From assembly GCF_037176765.1 (NCBI RefSeq), contig NC_090025.1, positions 176,064,040 to 176,128,039 on the forward strand: 64,000 bases of DNA, in the 5' to 3' direction. How positions within the stretch are numbered: the first letter of the stretch is position 1; the number at the start of each line of letters is the position of its first letter. The translations under genes were made by a program, and so were the position numbers. This DNA is from Anolis sagrei. Taxonomy: Eukaryota > Chordata > Lepidosauria > Squamata > Anolidae. Positions 1 through 13,800 of the stretch are shown here, piece after piece. Below the pieces are notes generated by a model. That model was not told the origin of the DNA. It made no database searches and saw only the letters and a program-made list of their open reading frames with translations.

Positions 1-33
1 GGTCACAAATTCTGGGAGGTGGCAACAAAGAAG

Positions 34-287
34 GTTTTTTTTTTCGTGTTAGGTGCGACTTGAGAAACTGCAAGCTGCTTCTGGTGTGAGAGAATTGGCC
101 GTCTGCAAAGACGTTGCCCAGGGGATACCTGGATGTTTTACCATCCTGTGGGAGGCTGCTCTTGTGTCCCCGCATGAGAAGCTGGAGCTGACAGAGGGAG
201 CTCACCCTGCTCTCCCCAGATTTGAACCGCTGACCAACTGTGCTGCTGGCACAAAGGTTTAACCCATTGTGCAGCGGGGGGCTCCAA
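34..287 (-). repeat. tRNA-derived SINE with poly(A) tail, reverse
   Basis: Poly(T) at 34-44 is the reversed tail. Then come GAAACTGCAAGCTGCTTCTG and GTGTGAGAGAATTGGC, and the reversed tRNA-like head near 220-287 (GATTTGAACC as B box, TTAACCCATTGTGC as A box). The same family occurs at 45761-46037. Confidence 0.8.
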
Positions 288-505
288 AGGAATCATAGGA
301 TCATAGAGTTGGAAGAGACCTCATGGGCCATCTAGTCCAACCCCCTGCCAAGAACCAGGAAAATTGCATTCAAATCACCCCTGACAGATGGCCATCCAGC
401 CTCTCTTTAAAAGTTTCCAAAGATGGAGCCTCTATCACACTCCGGAGCATAGAGTTCCACTGCTGAACAGCTCTCACAGTCAGAAAGTTCTTCCTAATGT
501 AAAGG
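288..505 (-). repeat. CR1 LINE 3' end, reverse
   Basis: Contains ATCATAGAGTTGGAAGAGAC and GGCCATCTAGTCCAACCCC, the reverse of the CR1 tail. It extends to TCAGAAAGTTCTTCCTAATG, which codes for the CR1 C-terminus on the other strand. Confidence 0.8.
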
Positions 506-1709
506 AGAAGATAATGTGGCATATAACCTCCCCTAAGTTGATTTTGCTACCTCCATGTGTAGTAAAAGATGTTCTTTTATCATCAGTTTCCAAAATTCAG
601 CTAACATATTATCATTTAGTGCAGTGCATGGTTTATCTTCTTCATCCTGGTTGGTTATAAACAAGGCAGGCTTAGGACATCATACAACCGGAGGTGACTT
701 TCTATGTGCAGAGAGTGACAGAGTGGTAGCTTATAACTTGTTTTATACAGAAGATGTTGCTCTGAGGATTGAGTTCTCTACTACAACTATGGGCCAAAAT
801 CCTGCTTGGAGCACATGGGACAAGGTACATGAGCCACACTGACAGATTTATCAACACAAGAGAAACCAGAGCTTTCAGAAGAAATATATACAGCTGATGC
901 CCCACACTGGCACATCTCACACTACCTAATGGTAGAGCCAGCAAAATGCTAAGTAATGATAATAGAGCAAGAACCTCTTCATTTATAAGAATTACTCATC
1001 ATGAGAGCTTCCTGGTATTGTTAGCAGAAACCATTTGTAGGATACTAATGTGATTTCCCTGCTTCTTGGCAGAGGGTTGGACTTCATGGCCCACGAGGTC
1101 TTTTCCCACTCAATGATTCTATGATTCTATGATCCTGTCACTCTAATGTACCAGGGGTCTGGTTATGTTATATATTAGGTCAATCTCTAATCTTATTATT
1201 AAGGTCTTTATTGCTCTTTGATCTCCCTAGTAATGAATGTACAGTTTTATCATTAGTCCATATAGTTCTCTATATCATCCTTTCAGTGAAATTAATGGTG
1301 AAATATTCTGCTACTTTTGACCTAATCTTGTCCATGACATGATTATCTTTTAATACGTTAGTGTTGAGTCTCTGACTTATAATTGGATTGCTGGTCATCA
1401 GCCGCTTAATAAACTGGAGCGTGAACAAAAACAGGATGATACTACTATCTAACATTTTCAGCACTAGAAGTGCAAGAATGAAGAATATATCAGTTCTACA
1501 ATAAAGAATTATCTTCTGTGCTCTCATGTACTTTCCTATATCTTCCAAATGAGGAGTGCCTCATCAGAAAAGAAGGTTCTGCTTTCGGCAAGCTTCTGTT
1601 TTTAACTGGGGTAGTTGAAAGTTATTCACATTCTGAAAAAAACAGACATTGGTTCCAATGGTTTTCTTTATCATAATACATTTTCATGTGTTCATGTTTA
1701 ATCATCTAG
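506..1709 (+). other. PKP2 intron sequence, mostly unique
   Basis: No conserved coding sequence is visible. A short forward CR1 tail sits at about 1055-1133 (GGGTTGGACTTCATGGCC and repeated ATTCTATG). Confidence 0.7.
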
Positions 1710-1845
1710 GAATAAAGAAGGAGACATGACTCTGGAGCGGGCAGTCAATATACTGCAAACAGAAAATGCCTTGTCTCCCCGAGTTCTCGCAGCAATTGTT
1801 TACATACAGCATGAGAGCTTCCAAAGAGCAGAGGCCAGAAGGACA
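1710..1845 (+). CDS. PKP2: PKP2 exon equivalent to human exon 4
   Basis: The acceptor is ATCTAG before 1710 and the donor is GTAAGT at 1846. The exon starts with one base that completes a split codon, then reads [20 protein letters not shown] and ends EARRT in phase 0. The TLERAV and IQHESFQ(R/K)(A/S)EAR strings match the start of the plakophilin 2 armadillo domain. The ATG at 1726 is internal to the exon, not a gene start. Confidence 0.93.
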
Positions 1846-4800
1846 GTAAGTAACCAGTTTCTTGACATACTTTTTTTTTACTTTCATGGTCTTGCAGAGG
1901 ATCCTCTTGTATCTGAGGCATGGCATCTGGAATGAAATGCATCTATCAGACATCAAGGATGGAAAGATATTCCGCACCACTTTTCTCTGTGGATATAATT
2001 AAAATAAACTGAGATCAAGCCATATTTCTATCTTCTAACTTTACTCAAGCCAAACATACCTGTGGTGATGAGAAGGAACCAGACAGGCAGGTGGATAGGC
2101 TATCTCTTCCTCCTACAAGGCCTGAACCAAACATGTATGAAGCCAGCTCTTGGTAGAGGAAATGGATTATTGGTGTATTAAAAAGTAATAAGTATTGCTA
2201 AAACTGATCCTCTAACTGGCTTCATGATGCAATGTTTCATTGCAAGACCAGTGTAATACATTTTCTGCTTGGAGCAAAGGATAGCATACAACCAGCCTCC
2301 CATTACTCTCCCCTCCCATCAAGCATTCCCCCAGCCCACCTCCATGCACACAAAATTCCAATTCAGACATTAACTATGTTCGCTGAAAATTCTTGACATG
2401 ACACCAGTAGTAGGATAGAGACTTACTTAACATGAGGCCAGTCTTGTTGAACATTGAGAAAACCAAAGTGTGCTTCCATCAGTCACCAGCCAATCTCTCT
2501 GCAATTCCAGAAATACAGCTTAATGGTGTAACATTAGAAAATGTTGACCATTTCCACTACCTTGGCAGCCACCTCTCCACAAAAGTCAACATTGACACTA
2601 AAATACAACACTGCCTGAGCTCTGTGAGGGCAGTTTTTCTGAATGAAGCAGAGTGTGTTTGTGGTTTGGGACATCCATAGGGAAAACAAGGGTCTATTGT
2701 CCTCCCAACCATGCTATATACCTGCAAAATGTGGACTGTCAACAGAAGTCACACTCAAGTCCTAGAATGATTCCATCAGCATTGCCTCTGAAAAATCCTG
2801 CAAATCTCTTGGGAAGACAGAAGGACAAATGTCAGCATCTGGAAGAAGCAAAGATCACCAGCATTGAAGCGATGCTCCTACGCCATCAACTCCACCGGAC
2901 TGGCCATGTTGTCCGAATGCCCAATCACCACCTTTCAAAGCAGTTACTATACTCCCAACTCAAGAATGGGAAACAATGTTGGTGGACAGGAAAAGAGATT
3001 TAAAGATGGGCTTAAAGCCAACCTTTAAAACGGTGACATATACACTGAGAACTGGAAGGCCCTGGCCCTTGAGCGCTCTAACTGGAGATCAGCTCTGACC
3101 AACAGTGTTACAGAATTTGAAGAGGCACGAAGGGGGGGTGAAAGGGAGAAACGTGCCAAGAAAAAGGCATGTCAAGCCAACCCTGACTTGGACCACCTTC
3201 CAACTGTAAACCGATGGAGAACATGCGGATCAATGTCTTACAGAGAAAGGTCAACCCTTCTGTTCAAGGAGCTCCACTGGCTGCCATTTATTTTCCGAGC
3301 CCAATTTAAGGTGCAGGTGCTTACCTACAAAGCCCTGAATGGTTTGGGACCATCTTACCTACGTGACCGCATCTCCGTCTATGAACCCACATGTTCACTT
3401 CGGTCATCTGGCCCTGCTCGTGATCCCGCCTGCATCGCAAGCGCGTTTGGTGGGGACACGAGACAGGGCCTTTTCTGTGGTGGCCCCCCGACTCTGGAAC
3501 GCCCTCCCCAAAGATCTTAGACAGGCCCCTACATTGGCAGTCTTCAGAAAGAACTTGAAGACCTGGCTATTCCGATGTGCCTTCCCAGATTAGGAAATCT
3601 CCAATACCAAGTCCCATAAGCACTTTATTAGAACTAAGATTGCTGCACATCGCACTCTGCACTTGCCCTATAAGCCTTATATACCACCTGTCACACCAGC
3701 ACTTTTAATCCTGTACCCATTACTCTGGCCCAGCCCAGTTTTATTGTGTCCTAGTGTATTGTTTATTGCTTGTTGTTTATATTGCTTTAATTGTTCTTAA
3801 TTTGCCTTATGTTTTGTATTGTTGTATTGTGTGTTGAGGCCTTGGCCGTTGTAAGCTGCATCGAGTCCTTCGGGAGATGCTAGCGGGGTACAAATAAAGT
3901 TTAATAATAATTAAAAATAATAATAATCAAGAATAGGGCTCCACAGCCACCTATGGACCCACTGCCAAGACACTACACTTGGAGGACCATCATCATCAGG
4001 CTACAAGGGATCGCCTAAGGAAGGAGGGATGGTTTAGGCCAAACCACATATCACACAAAACTGTACCAGTAAACAGAAGTGAACGGTGAAAGAGAGTAGC
4101 ATCTTCAATCTGAGTAACTTCCACATTCTGACTATAATAATAAGGCCAGTTCGGTTTGTTTGCCAAATAACACGTCCTCACTGTAGAGACTTATACTGGA
4201 AAACCTTTTGAAACACTTCACACAGCTCTATGTCTGCTGTTCACTTCTATATTTAGTATATTACAAGGTGTCAAAATGTTATTATAAACCTGTTTACATG
4301 AAGACTTGAAAAGATTTTAGACAGTACTTCCAAATATCTATGGTACCAGCATGGACCACCTCGGTATCTCAGCAACTGATTACACTGTTGACCAAGTCAT
4401 GGAAACCCTGGACATAATAAACTGTTGAGCAATCCAAGCACAAGCTCTCAGAAACAAATTCTTGACCCTGTAATTTTTGCAAGGAACATGCTTTGCTTAA
4501 TCAGAAAACGGTTGTCCACAGACCATATGCCATAGCTACTTCAAAGTCTAGTTTTCTCAACATGTACTTCCATGTACACAAGAGTTCACTGTATTTATAC
4601 AATAGTTTCATAATTAACAACATTAAAACAACAAAACCAAAATACCTATTGTGTGACTCCCCCAAGATCACCCAGTGGTTTCCATGGCCAAGCAGGGAAT
4701 TAAACCTGAACCTTCAGAGTCATAGTCCAGTGCTCAAACCTTACACCATTCTGGCCATTGATTGCAATACAGAGCAATGGTGCCATTTTTACTTTTATTT

Positions 4801-7800
4801 CCAATCATCTGTATTAGTTCCTTTTCACGCGTACATTCATTTTCTTTCAGTCTCGCTGTCATATTATTTTCCTTTCCATCTAAATCTCTCAGTTTACATC
4901 TCTTTTAAAAAAAACTTCCACACTTTCAAAAATATAAAAATTAAGAAGGATATAATGGCCAGTAGCTACTGCAATTCATTTGAGTTTGGGACATAATTCC
5001 ATAGTCATCTGTAACAACTGGTTAAAGAGCAGTGTTGCAGATCAAGATGTGGTGATGAATGTACAGGATAATTCTCTGAGTATTGTTGGACCACAACTCC
5101 TATCGGTCCCAGACAGAATAATTGAGGGTCAGGGATGATGGGAATTGCGGCCCAACAGCGCCTGGAAGGCTACACAGATAGCAATTCATTTTGGTGTGCT
5201 CACAAAGGCTTTCATGGCTGGAATCACTGCATTGCTGTGAGTTTTCCAGGCTGCATGGCCATGTTCCAGAAGCATTCTCTCCTGACATTTCGCCCTCATC
5301 TATTTCAGGCATGCTCAGAGGTTGTGAGGTTTGTTAGAAACTAGGCAAGTGAGATTTATATGTCTTTGGAATGTCCAGGGTGGGAGAAAGAACTCTTGCC
5401 TGCTTGAGGCAAGTGTGAATGTTGCAGTTGGCCACCTTGATTAGCATTTAATGGCCTTGAAGCTTCAAAGCCTGGCTGATTGCTGCCTAGGGAATCCTTT
5501 GTTGAAAGGTGTTAACTGGCCCTGATTGATTCGTATCTGGAATTCTCCTGGTTTTTTTTTTTTTTTGGGGAGGGGGGGGTTGAGTATTGCTCTTTATTTA
5601 CTGTCCTGATTTTAGAGTTTCCAGACAAGAATCAATCAGGGCCAGTGAACACCTCCCAACAAAGGACCCCCCAGACAGCAGGCAGCCACACTTTGAAGCT
5701 ACAATGTCATTAAATACTAATCAAGATGGCCAATTACAACATTCACACTGTCACTTGCCTAGTTTCCAATAGACCTCACAATCCCTGAGGATGCCTACCA
5801 TAGATGTGGGCAAAACGTCAGGAGAGAATGTTTCTGGAACATGGCCATACAACTCAGAAAACTCACAGCATCCCAATTCATTTTGGTCTTGAGAAAAACA
5901 GGGAGAGAATTTAGCACCTACTGTTTTGTGAACTAGGCCAGAAATAACAGGAAAGCCAGTGGTAAGTTTCATATGTGCATTTCTGACGATGAAAAAAAGT
6001 AATTCGTTCAACCGAGAGCTGATTGCGTTATGTAAACCTGAGCTAAAGTGTCTTTTTTTGTGTTGTATACCTGCTTATTGAAAAAGCTGCTTGTAAAGTT
6101 AAGTGAACTTTTAAACAAAACTGTGTAGTTTCTAAGACAAATTGTTTAGGTTTTCTGGCGGGATCAATGTCACTTTTCTACTGTTTGATAGACCTTTTAG
6201 ACACAGCCCAGTGCTGTTATGCATGGGACAATCCAAGAAATACACTAATGTGCCATAATGTGACATGAATTTATTTTTACAGTATATTAGTATTGCTGGC
6301 ACATCTATTTCTTCAAAGGTTTGGGAAGCAAACATAAAGAAAGGGAATTTCCAACAACCTCCCTATATTATGTTCCTGTTCGTTTGAAACTTGCCAGTCA
6401 CCAGAATTCAACCAATTCAGTGCATGTAGCCTTCACAGATTGAGTTCTTTAAAGGTTTTATTGGATGATTTTGCAGCCCTTTTCTCACTAGCTTCCCCCC
6501 AGCAGCATCAAAGGCCCTTCCTGAAGATAAGATCACACTAAGGGGTCAACCAGGCTAACTTATTTTCCCCAGCCAAATAGCTCTGGAAGCTGATAAGTAT
6601 ACCCTGTTGGTGATGCCCTTTTCCTGACCTTTTTGTATAATCTCAGATTTCAGTGGCCTGGTTTTATCTCTGAAATATGGAAGTTTCATGTATTGTCGAA
6701 GACTTTCATGGCCGGAATCGAAATGAAACTTCCATAGGGTTGTTGTAGGTTTTTCGGGCTCTATGGCCATGTTCTAGAGGCATTCTCTCCTGAGACTTCA
6801 CTACCTCTGAGGATGTTTGCCATAGATGCAGGCGAAACGTCAGGAGAGAATGCCTCTAGAACATGGCCATATAGCCCGAAAAAACCTACAACAACCCTAT
6901 GGAAGTTTCATTTCGATATCCTAATTAATCATGTTGTAGCTAATAGATCTAATGTAAATGGGATTTGAGAGATCCAGGTTCTAGTCTACGGAGCCATCAA
7001 CCACATGAGCCAATCTTCTTCTTACTCTTGTTTTTCTCAGCTTGACCCTGTTATAAGGATAAAAGAGGAGGCGGACAATAGTGTAGGCTTCCTTGATTCT
7101 GCAGAAGGATACTAATGTCCTCCAAATGCCTTTTTAAAAAACTCAAAGCATGTATGGTTGGGATAAAATTTCATCGGAAAAATTACCATACCAATTTTAC
7201 TTTTAAAAAAAAGTTAAAATTTTGTATTTTTGCATATAGTTTTCCCTAATATATAACTATTGTAAGGATTGTTCCTAATGTATATATTTTTAATGAACAA
7301 CTAGCTAAACCCGACCATGCTTCGCTGTAGCTCAGTCTGATATGAAATGAATGTGATAGTAGATAAAAGTATTGATAGATTTACTGATAAAACATATCAT
7401 TCCATTCACACTCATTTTGCTGACATCCATATTTCCTATCTATTAAGAAATAATCATAGTGTAAACATATGCTGCTTCTTTTTAACTTGTCAGGTTTATT
7501 CACTTGGTGGTATTCCCAAACTGGTGGAACTTCTGAATGTACAGAATGAGGATGTGCAGAGAGCAGCATGTGGAGCTTTGAGGAATCTGGTGTATGAAGA
7601 CAATGATAACAAACTGGAAGTGTCAGAACAAAAGGGGATCTCTGTCCTGCTAAGGCTGTTACGGCAAACTCAAGATGTGGAGACTAAAAAGCAAATCACA
7701 GGTAAGTAAGATGTTGAGTGTTGGACTATGACTCTGGCAAACAGGGTTTGAATCCCCACTTGGCTACAGAAACCCACTAGGTCGTACTCACTCAGCCTCA

Positions 7801-10800
7801 GAGGATGGCAAAGGTGAACCCAGTTTGAACTAATCCTGTGCAGAAAATCCCTTAAGGTCACCATAAGTTAGAAACAACAGTAGAGTACTGCAGTCTTTGT
7901 GCACAGACTTTCTGTAACTGGTATCCTTGTTGATTAGATGACCAAAGTCTACATGTACTTTTGTTGCTAGTTGGAGGGAAATTTGGCTAGAAGGATGGTT
8001 CCTGAATGTTTTTCTATATTTTAAGAAGCAGCATCCCATACCATGTGCATCTTATATTGTCTGACCAACCACTGGCTAGAGCAAATTATCACACCCTCAC
8101 AACCACCAAGCATAGCCAAAAGAGAACCAGCTAGTTCTGCTCAGTTGATGCATCTGTTTCCCATGAAGTTCAACTTAACAGCACCAAACTTAGCAATCAC
8201 AAACATTTAAAAGTCATAACAAAGTGTGTGTATGTGTGTGTGTGCATGTGGTGTGGCTGCTCAGCAAGCATTCAGCTGCAAACTGAGAAAAAAAGGGAAA
8301 ATGCTGGCATCTTAGATATCCAGCACCAGTGATGTTTGAGGTCAAGGAAAACAAGTCAAGTTTTTTTTCTCCCTGCTGCTAAACTACCTGGTCATTCTGC
8401 ATTTTTCCCTGGCCATTAAATGGCTTTCCCAAATCATCCCCTGGCCACTGGATGTGTGTACTAATACTGTGAAGTTGCTTTGCTTTACACAATATGAAAG
8501 GCCTGAATACCTCTTTGCACAACATCCTTGGAAACATATACATGTTTGTCTCTTGCTCACTCTCTACTGATAATAGCACCTACTGGTTTATTTATTTTAT
8601 TTCCAACATTTTTACCCCATCCTTCTCAACCCCCAAAAGGAGACTCAGGGCAGCTTACATCGACAACAATTTGATGCCAACACATACAGAATACATACAC
8701 AATATATCACAACATTACACATTAAATAAAAACATTAAGTTAAAATCCTTTTTAAAACATTATTAACAACGAGGTAGCCAAATTCAATCCAATTCAGCAT
8801 CCAAAGACTTTGTCAGGTCACATAAACGTTGCAATAACTATCAAACCTGCTCACCAAATGCCTGGTCCCAGAACCATGATTTAAGCTTCTTCCTTAAGGA
8901 GAGGAGGGATGGAGCTGACCTACATGAGAGCTATAAAGGATCAACAGGGTCCCCATACATTCTTTCACAATACTTTACAAGTAGGGGACCATGTCTATGA
9001 TCTACTCTACAGAGAAGACATCCCCTTTTTGAAAAGTTGCCCAGGCCACATCTGCTCTAAAGAAGAAAGAAAATGTATTTGGATGAGTAATTTTGGAGAC
9101 TCATAGACTATCCACTTCCTACTGTGTTGAGATGTATTATGGCACATTTAAATTACAGGATTACAGGATTTTTTCTTAATGCGCATCTATACGTATGAGT
9201 TCACATGCGCACATCGACAATCTGTTTCATGGATTTGATGAGGGATTTCATCGTTGGTGATGTTTGAATAACCAGCTAAGTTCCAATAAAGTATATCTTC
9301 TTTGAGCAAGCAGAATGGTTGCCAATGTGTGCTCTAATATTCTTAAACCAGTAAAATGTCCTTGTGTTATAATGATGGTGAAATGTAAGGATAACAAGCA
9401 GAGAAAGTGGCTGAATTCCAATGCTCCGGCCAGAATCCCCCACACCCTGGAATGATGACAACCCTTCTCCTGAGTAATCACCACAAATTAGGCAGTTGTT
9501 GGGAGGGGGTCAGTAGATAGAGATTGCTAATGTTAACCTATGATAAGACCGCTGCAGAATGTAGTAAATATGTCAGAGCTAAGGAATTTTGGAGGCTGAT
9601 AGCACCTGATAGGATTCCTGTAAGAAGCTTCTACTTAGTACCCTGGATATTTAAAGTTTCTTTTTTTGTTGATCGTGTTGAAATTTCCAGTTGGAGCTGG
9701 TGGGAGGAAATTAGTACCTTTGTTGATTCTTTAAGAAACTCTATATTCTAGGCTTGGTTTATTTATTTTTTATAGTACATTGAAAATGTTGCCAAATACC
9801 TTGCAGATGTCACCAAATGTGAGAACTAGCTATTCCCAGTTTGTGAAATATGCCTAGTTTTCAGAACTAAATTTCTTTTTAAGAGTGGGGGAGGATTCCT
9901 TTAGATGCATTTCCCCACCCTTAGATTGCATGACTTTGGGTCATCACAGGACTGAGAACTCTGCCCACCAGAAAGAAACCTTTCTCATTTTTTTTCCTGT
10001 CCTAATCACGTATCTTAAGTAATAAAAGATAAAGCACAGTGCGACATCAGATGATAAGCTTATCTAGCTTGCCTTTTGTCACCAGCCAAACACTTCTTGG
10101 GAAACCTACAAGAAAGTTGTGAAGGCCTCATCTTGTGTTCCTCAGGACCTGGAATTCAAAGGCACATAATCTATCATTGCCAGTAGCCGATGATACAGTG
10201 ATTGTCCATGAATTTAAAGCAATCTAAACTCATGGCCATCAGGGGCTATTGACGTTATCGGGAATTCTTTCCTCATATGAGCCTCAGTTGCACCAACAGA
10301 CCTTGGGGAAATGAAGGTGAAAATCCTTTCACGCCTAACAAGCATTGTCTTTTGCCTCTATTCTTCTGCAGCATAGTAGGTCCTTTTTTCTGCTTGGTTG
10401 TCCACCGAATGGGGAAAAGGTGCATAAACATGGTTGTTAGCAATGGAATAGAACGGGATCGCCTCCCTAAAATGTGAGATTTTCAGTGGCTTTAATTCCA
10501 TAACATGCAAAAGTTTCAGTTATGAAACCCAAAGTAATATATACTGAATTCTTTGGGAATGATTTAAACATGTCACAGATTCGAGTGCGTTTCTTGAAAA
10601 TAAAACACATTTTGATTATTATTGCTTTTGAAACAATATTTTTTTACAGAAATGTGGTTGAACTCATCCAAGGTAAATGTTTTCAGATACAGAGCAAGGT
10701 TGCTTTCTCTTTGATGTCTGAATGATGGAACTATTTCAGCTCTTTTTAAAAGGTCATATAGAAAGTCATAAACTGTAGCTGTTTTTCTAAGAATGGGCCT

Positions 10801-13800
10801 AATTTCCCATTCTATAGTAAATGCTTTATAAAAATTGAAAAGCCCTGGGAAAGAGATGAGGAGAGATTGTGTGCCAAAGCTGATAGGAACTAAAGCTTTA
10901 TTTATTATGGAGTCGGCTTGGTAGCAACAGAAGACAGCAAAGCTAAAGGCAGCCAAAACTAGCTTATGAAGGTGAGCCAGCCAAATCCTTCAGGGAGTGC
11001 CTAATGTTTTGATCTTGTCTCATACAACATACATCTAAGAAATGGAGGAACATTCCTTCTGTAGGAAGGATTATAGAACAGGCAGACAGGCAGATCTGTC
11101 CTGAAACAGAGGATAAATAGGAAAAGAGAGCGCACCTATCTGCCCTGGGCAGTTACAGTGACAGCCATCTGTTACTGTGAAGGTGGTAAGTGTATAATGC
11201 AGCTATATCTAAAGACTAGTTTTTTCAGGCATCTCATGGTGTGAGCTTTCTTTTAATTCATGTGTCCATTGACCATTTATTCTCTGTGAAAAGTTATTTG
11301 GAGACACAGGAGCCCTGATCCCCCCAAAAATCAAATAAACTCATGACACCCCATTTCTGTTTGGGATACATTCCAAGAGCCCCCATAGATATCTGCAACT
11401 CAGACAATAGTTAAGGTAAAGATATCCCCTGATATTAAGTCTAGTTCTGTCCGACTCTGGGGATTGGTGTTCATCTACATGTCTAAGCCAAAGAGTTGGC
11501 TTTGTCCATAGACACCTCCAACGTCATATGGCCAGCATGACTGCATGGAGCACCATTACCTTCCTGCCAGAGTAGTACCTATTGATCTACTCACATTAGC
11601 ATATTTTCATGCACAATGGAGGACCTTCTTGTGGCAACACCAGAGGCACTCCAAATGGCCAGATACTGGTCAAAGGACATTTAATAAACTACCAAACTTG
11701 CAAATTTTGCGTTTTGTCTGTTCGTTTGTTTTGTTCTATTAAAAATGTAATACAATTGTCTGGATGCCCCTGACACGATAAATAAATAGCATATTTTCAA
11801 ACTGCTAGGTTGGCAGAAGCTGGGGCTAATAGCCAGAGCTCACTCCGCTCCCTGGATTCAAACCACTGACCTTCCAGTCAGTAAGTTCAGCAGCTCAGCG
11901 GTTTAACCTGCTGCACCACTGGGGGCACCAAATAGTGAACCCATATACAGTGTTAGTCAAAATGCATAGGCCAATAAGCCATTCAATTGAATGGCTTATT
12001 GGCCTATGCATTTTGACTAACCCTGTATTTTGACTATACATGGGTTGGAAGTATTCCATAGAATTGCATTTCATGTCCTAGAGAGACCCACAAATACTTG
12101 CGGTTGGAGGAGGCATATATTTTTGAGCATGTGTAAGTAGACCCATGGATAAATCGAATCCATAGATAAGAGAGTCATGCTGTTTTGGCAAATGCAACTT
12201 ACATGTTATCTTTCTTCTGGAAATCTATGTCCTCATTGTGAAAGACCATGTGGATCCAAAACAGTCACTACAGTCACTATAATGGACCCATCGCCAAGAT
12301 TCTACCCTTGGAAGACAATCATACACTGCCACAAGTGATTGCCTGTGATGATGAGTCTAATAAATAGTTATTTTTCCAGGGTCAACAACTGAAAATCAAA
12401 TTATCTCAGTATTCTATATACTACCTCTACAGTATATAAAATACATTTATTTCCTTGTTTCGCAGTAAGTGGTCATAAACAGGTGTGGCAGTCATGTCAA
12501 CATCATAAATACTGCTTTTCCCCTACCCTTCTAACATGACAATGCCACTACTGTTTTTGACTATTACAAAAGAATGATTATCCATGAGCCAAGGATGAGA
12601 AGGGGTTTGGTGCCGAGATTTAAATACCATCTGCACTGAAGTAAGATTTAAAAGATGTGTTTTGGAATTCAGAGCAGTTAGCTGAAACAACAATAGTTCT
12701 CTTTGTAGAGCAGAACCAATGTTCATATGATATATTGCCAGATGATACTTAACAAAATCTCATTCCAAAATATAGGGGGCGGGGAAATGGAAAAATACTT
12801 CTGGTAAATTCCTCTGGTCAGGTTTTTAAAATACACAGATCTCCAAATGAGATCCAGCTTTCCTGCGTCCCAGACACATTTTAATCAACACAATTACAGT
12901 GCTGTGCCATTTCCCCCCTTTAAAGTTTTGAGGAACAAGTAGATCTGTGACCAGAGTATCAATAACATGAGATCTAAGCTTGGTTTTATCACAGAACTAA
13001 CAAAATACAAGAGTGTCTTGGCATCCATTGAGCTTTGGTTCCAGGACGCTCTGTGGATACCAAAATCCATGGATGCCCAATAGCATAGTAAAAGGGTGCC
13101 TCTTGTATAAAATGGCAAAATAAAGGCTTTCTTTTTGAACATGGGTGGCTGAATCCAGGAAAACAAATCCTTGGATTCAGAGGGCCAACTGTACTACTGA
13201 GTACTGCAATGTGACCTACGTGGGGTTGCCCTAGAAGACTGTTTGGAAGCTCCAAATGGTCCAATGGGCAAAAGCCAGATGGTTCACCGAGCGGCGTACA
13301 GAGAGCATACAACACCCCTGCTACATCAGCTCCACTGGCTGCCAGTCTTCTATTGAGCTTAGTTCAAAGTGCTGGCTTTAGCCTATAAAGTCCTAAACAG
13401 TTCTGGCCCAGCTTACTTGTCCAAACAGATCTCTCCCTATAAAACATCCCAGAGCTTAAGATCATCTGGGGAGGCCCTGCTCACCATCCCTCCTCCTTCA
13501 CAGGTGCAACTGGCAGGGATGAGAGACAGGGCCTTCTCAGTGGTGGCCCTTCGGCTGTGGAACTCTCTCCCCAGGGATATTAGATCAGCCCCCTCCCTCC
13601 TGAGCTTCCGTAAGAAAGTGAAAACATGGTTTTTTGATCAAGCCTTTGGAGAGCTTGTACAATAGATAAATATGGAATTATGTGCAATGTCTACTGGAGC
13701 AACCCAGACTATGACTTTGGACAATGTGGTTAACACTGAAGGTATTGTTTTATATGTTTTAAAGGTTGTAATGTATTTTATAATTCTATTTTAAATGCTT

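Noticed and set aside
1726-1935. ATG at 1726 as a gene start
   Set aside because: It is internal to a PKP2 exon with a clear acceptor at 1708-1709, and the frame extends upstream.
3188-3593. Possible host gene with [10 protein letters not shown] and RLWNALP motifs
   Set aside because: This is the C-terminal tail of an L2-like LINE, repeated at 13.2, 23.8 and 32.0 kb.
4493-4996. 167-codon open frame
   Set aside because: AT-rich, includes a SINE remnant, no recognisable domain and no splice or start context beyond chance.
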